A DNA stretch of 64,000 nt from AP-15 sp963736715 (GTDB lineage: Bacteria; Pseudomonadota; Alphaproteobacteria; ATCC43930; CGMCC-115725). The stretch's first letter is position 1, and each line of letters opens with the position of its first letter. The stretch is from assembly GCA_963736715.1 (NCBI GenBank), contig CAVTQA010000046.1, positions 62,001 to 126,000 of the forward strand, given 5' to 3'. The notes under the pieces are model-generated. The model had not been told where the DNA came from, made no database searches, and saw only the letters and a list, made by a program, of their open reading frames with translations. The position numbers and the translations under genes are program-made. This document shows positions 61,869 through 64,000 of the stretch, in pieces.

Positions 61869-62252
61869 CTAATCGGCTCGCCAAGCACCGCGCCAATGCC
61901 GGGGTACCCGGAGCGGCGCCACCAGCATCAGGTCGAATCGCGGCTCGAGCCGTGCGAGATCGGGGCGTGACAGCAGGAAGGCTTCTGCGGCGCGGGCGAT
62001 CCGCCGCCTCTGCCGCGGCAGCAGCGCCGATGCCGCCGCGTCGAGTTCGTTTCGCGACTTGACCTCGATAATCGCGAGCACGCGGCCGCGCCGCGCCAGG
62101 ATGTCGATCTCGCCTGAGGGGCAACGCCAGCCGCGGGCGAGGATGCGCCAACCCCGCAGCCGCAAATGCCACAGGCACAGCCATTCGGCGAGGCGTCCGC
62201 GGCGTTGCGCCCGCTGCCGCCGATACGTGGCCGTCTGCCGCGCCGGTCTCAT
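61869..62252 (-). CDS. yraN: YraN family endonuclease-like protein
   Basis: 127 residues of UPF0102. The nuclease-like core includes RRGRLAEWLCLWHLRLRGWRILA, SGEIDILARRG and IIEVKSR (the D..E-x-K pattern). Function not established; possible DNA-processing role. ATG overlaps the rsmI stop as ATGA, so the two are coupled. Confidence 0.92.
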   Translation of the reverse strand: MRPARQTATYRRQRAQRRGRLAEWLCLWHLRLRGWRILARGWRCPSGEIDILARRGRVLAIIEVKSRNELDAAASALLPRQRRRIARAAEAFLLSRPDLARLEPRFDLMLVAPLRVPRHWRGAWRAD

Positions 62253-63082
62253 TCCTCCCCGTTGCGCATCGCCAAGGCGCGCCGATAGAGTTTCCCGCGC
62301 GGCACTCCGGTTTCGGCCGCGAGTTTTGCCGCCGCCTCGCGCACGCCGAGTTCAGCGAGCGCCGCGCGCAGCCGTTCGTCGACCTCGGCCTGGTCTGGAT
62401 CATGGTGCTCGGGCGGACCGACAACGACCACGGCCTCACCGCGCGGTGGCCCGGCGAGGCGGTAGTGTGCCGCAAGATCCGCCAGTCGCCCGCGCCGCAC
62501 CTCCTCGTGCAATTTGGTCAGCTCGCGCGCAACCGCGGCGTCCCGGTTGCCGAGCACCTCGGCCATGTCGGCGAGCAATTCGGCAAGCCGCGGGGTGAAC
62601 TCATAAAACACCACGGTGGCCTCGACGGCGGCCCGGCGCGCCAGCGCCCGCCGCCGCGCCCCTTGCCGCGGTGGCAGGAAGCCGGCGAACAAGAAGGCGT
62701 CCGGAGACAGCCCCGATAGAATCAGCGCGGTCACCGCCGCGTTTGGACCCGGAATGGCGGTGACCGGCAAATCTTCGGCAAGCGCAGCCCGCACGAGCTT
62801 GTAGCCGGGATCGGAGACGAGCGGCGTACCGGCGTCCGACACCAGCGCCACTCGCTCGCCGCGCCGCAACGCCGTCAAAACAAAGGGTCGCACCTGCTCG
62901 GCATTGTGGTCGTGATAGGCCCCGAGCGATGTCGAGATGCCGTACCTTGCCAGCAGCTTTCCGGTAACTCGAGTGTCTTCGCACAAAATGCGGTCTGCGC
63001 TGCGCAACACCGCCAGCGCGCGCAGCGTGATATCACCCAGATTGCCGATTGGCGTTGCGACGAGGTAGAGCCCAGGTGCCAG
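62249..63082 (-). CDS. rsmI: 16S rRNA 2'-O-ribose C1402 methyltransferase RsmI
   Basis: SAM-dependent tetrapyrrole-methylase-fold enzyme that methylates C1402 of 16S rRNA. Conserved parts begin LAPGLYLVATPIGNLGDITLRAL, then CEDTRVTGKLL, SDAGTPLVSDPGY, IPGPNAAVTALILSG and GFLPPRQG. The frame is open to 63574 but has no ATG or GTG near the domain; the given end is the CTG before the first conserved residues. GTG 63247 would overlap the divergent lipoprotein gene. A start lost by an indel is possible. Confidence 0.88.
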   Translation of the reverse strand: MAPGLYLVATPIGNLGDITLRALAVLRSADRILCEDTRVTGKLLARYGISTSLGAYHDHNAEQVRPFVLTALRRGERVALVSDAGTPLVSDPGYKLVRAALAEDLPVTAIPGPNAAVTALILSGLSPDAFLFAGFLPPRQGARRRALARRAAVEATVVFYEFTPRLAELLADMAEVLGNRDAAVARELTKLHEEVRRGRLADLAAHYRLAGPPRGEAVVVVGPPEHHDPDQAEVDERLRAALAELGVREAAAKLAAETGVPRGKLYRRALAMRNGEE

Positions 63083-63213
63083 CTCTGTTTCGGGTAACGC
63101 TCCCGCCGGTTGCGCTCCGGCCGCCGCATCAGGAGCCGGCGGGTCGGGTTTACTCGCATCCGGACGGCGGTTAGGGTGCCGGCTCCCGTCCTCCCTCTTG
63201 TCGGAGCCAGCTC

Positions 63214-64000
63214 TTGCCGCGCCCGTCGCTTTCGCGGTTCGCCTCACCCTTTGCCGCCCTCGCCGTAGCCGCGCTCGCCTGTTGCGCTCCGGCGATGGTA
63301 TCGGCGCCGATCGCCCGCCCGCAACCGCCCTATTACGGTTACGGCCGGGTTCCGCCACCGCTTCCGCCCGGTCCTCCGTCGCCGCCGACCACGGCCGGCG
63401 CAGCGGGACCCGCGAAGGTAGCCTTGCTCGTTCCCTTGTCGGGCGCCAATGCCGAGCTCGGTCAGGCCCTCCTCGACGCGGCGCAATTGGCACTGTTCGA
63501 GAGCGGTGGCGATCGCATGATCCTGGTGCCGCGCGACACCGGCGGCAATGCCGCCGGCGCCGCCGGCGCCGCACGCGCGGTCATCGGCGACGGAGCGCGG
63601 CTGATCTTGGGGCCGCTGCTCGCCCCTGAGGTCGAGGCGGTAAAGCCGATTGCCCAAGAGGCCCACATAAGTGTCATCGCGTTCTCGACGGTTACCACCC
63701 TCGCGGGCGGCAATACTTATTTGATGGGCTTTCTGCCACGGCAGGAGGTGTTGCGTGAGGTCAGCTATGCGCGCGAACGCGGGCTCGCCCGTTTCGCGGC
63801 GCTCGCGCCCAACTCGCCTTACGGGCATTTGATGGCCGACGCGCTGCGGGAAGCCGCAGCGGGGAGCGGGGGCAGCGTGACAAAAATCGAATTCTTCGAC
63901 CCGCGGGCAGGTGACGCCTCCCCCGCAATCCAGCGGCTGCTGCCCGGCGGCGGTGCGGAGGCCAGTGCCGAGCTGCCTCCCGCATCGCCTCCAGCTGCCT
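63214..64000 (+). CDS. LpoA-like penicillin-binding-protein activator (partial)
   Basis: Runs off the window end; 262 codons visible. Start TTG 63214 behind GGAG; signal peptide with lipobox ALACCAP. A Pro-rich stretch is followed by a periplasmic-binding-protein-I fold (VALLVPLSGANAELGQALLDAA, GARLILGPLLAPEVEAV, AFSTVTTLAGGNTYLMGFLPRQE). Such lipoproteins activate peptidoglycan synthases from the outer membrane and typically sit divergent to rsmI in alphaproteobacteria. Confidence 0.82.
   Translation, partial: MPRPSLSRFASPFAALAVAALACCAPAMVSAPIARPQPPYYGYGRVPPPLPPGPPSPPTTAGAAGPAKVALLVPLSGANAELGQALLDAAQLALFESGGDRMILVPRDTGGNAAGAAGAARAVIGDGARLILGPLLAPEVEAVKPIAQEAHISVIAFSTVTTLAGGNTYLMGFLPRQEVLREVSYARERGLARFAALAPNSPYGHLMADALREAAAGSGGSVTKIEFFDPRAGDASPAIQRLLPGGGAEASAELPPASPPAA

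Noticed and set aside
1..64000. tRNA, rRNA, riboswitch and insertion-sequence genes
   Set aside because: No cloverleaf, rRNA core, known riboswitch pattern or transposase could be recognised by reading; a covariance-model search would be needed to exclude small RNAs.

Overview
The window is GC-rich, gene-dense DNA from an alphaproteobacterium. The evidence is the rplU-rpmA-obgE-proB-proA order, a DUF1153/SciP cell-cycle protein, the rsmI-yraN-gshB neighbourhood and the phoR/pst-phoU-phoB arrangement. It looks like chromosome. I found no rRNA, tRNA, CRISPR array, phage or insertion sequence. At least nine places need a one-base correction to restore a conserved protein (phoR, a glycosyltransferase, an MFS carrier, hisI, GMC oxidoreductase, ActA, CoxC, COX IV) or carry a premature stop (EamA). 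Most are +1 insertions, many in short homopolymers. This suggests uncorrected assembly error, although the cytochrome region also carries a real-looking large deletion.

Layout. 1-3.7 kb (minus): ribosomal proteins L21/L27, Obg GTPase and proline synthesis (proB, truncated proA). 4-6.3 kb: malic enzyme. 6.3-20.3 kb: a phosphate-arsenic region. phoR is separated from pstSCAB-phoU-phoB by an arsenic block holding arsenite oxidase aioBA, a minus-strand operon arsR-arsI-arsC-aqpS-MFS, and what looks like an arsM remnant. A three-unit Pho box precedes pstS. A second Pho-box-like repeat overlaps the arsR leader and abuts a candidate ArsR operator. 20.9-23.4 kb: a translationally coupled set of phospholipid methyltransferase, PlcP-like phospholipase C and glycosyltransferase, fitting phosphate-saving lipid remodelling.

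23.3-34.2 kb: a HAD-phosphatase/ATPase fusion, an MFS carrier, a SciP-like protein, GST, enoyl-CoA hydratase, secreted or outer-membrane proteins (GPYGG-repeat protein, DUF2092, OmpA-like), a sulfotransferase and a universal stress protein. 34.4-44 kb: an NMT1-type ABC importer, an SDR, a methyltransferase, a phosphonoacetate hydrolase behind a MITE-like palindrome, an SH3 protein, a 2-hydroxyacid dehydrogenase and an orphan binding protein.

44-50.6 kb: EamA carrier, class III aminotransferase, hisI, LivJ-type binding protein, SDR, and a collapsed alternative-complex-III/cytochrome oxidase locus. 50.6-58 kb: sulfatase, FMN-dependent hydroxyacid dehydrogenase, and a GMC oxidoreductase/subunit 3/membrane protein set. 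58-64 kb: a secreted protein, gshB, SirB1, BON lipoprotein, yraN, rsmI and the start of an LpoA-like lipoprotein.

Functional reading. Aquaglyceroporin (and perhaps the MFS carrier) would export arsenite made by ArsC or released by ArsI. Periplasmic AioBA would oxidise it to arsenate. The neighbouring high-affinity Pst system would favour phosphate over arsenate, and PhoR/PhoB may tie the two responses together.
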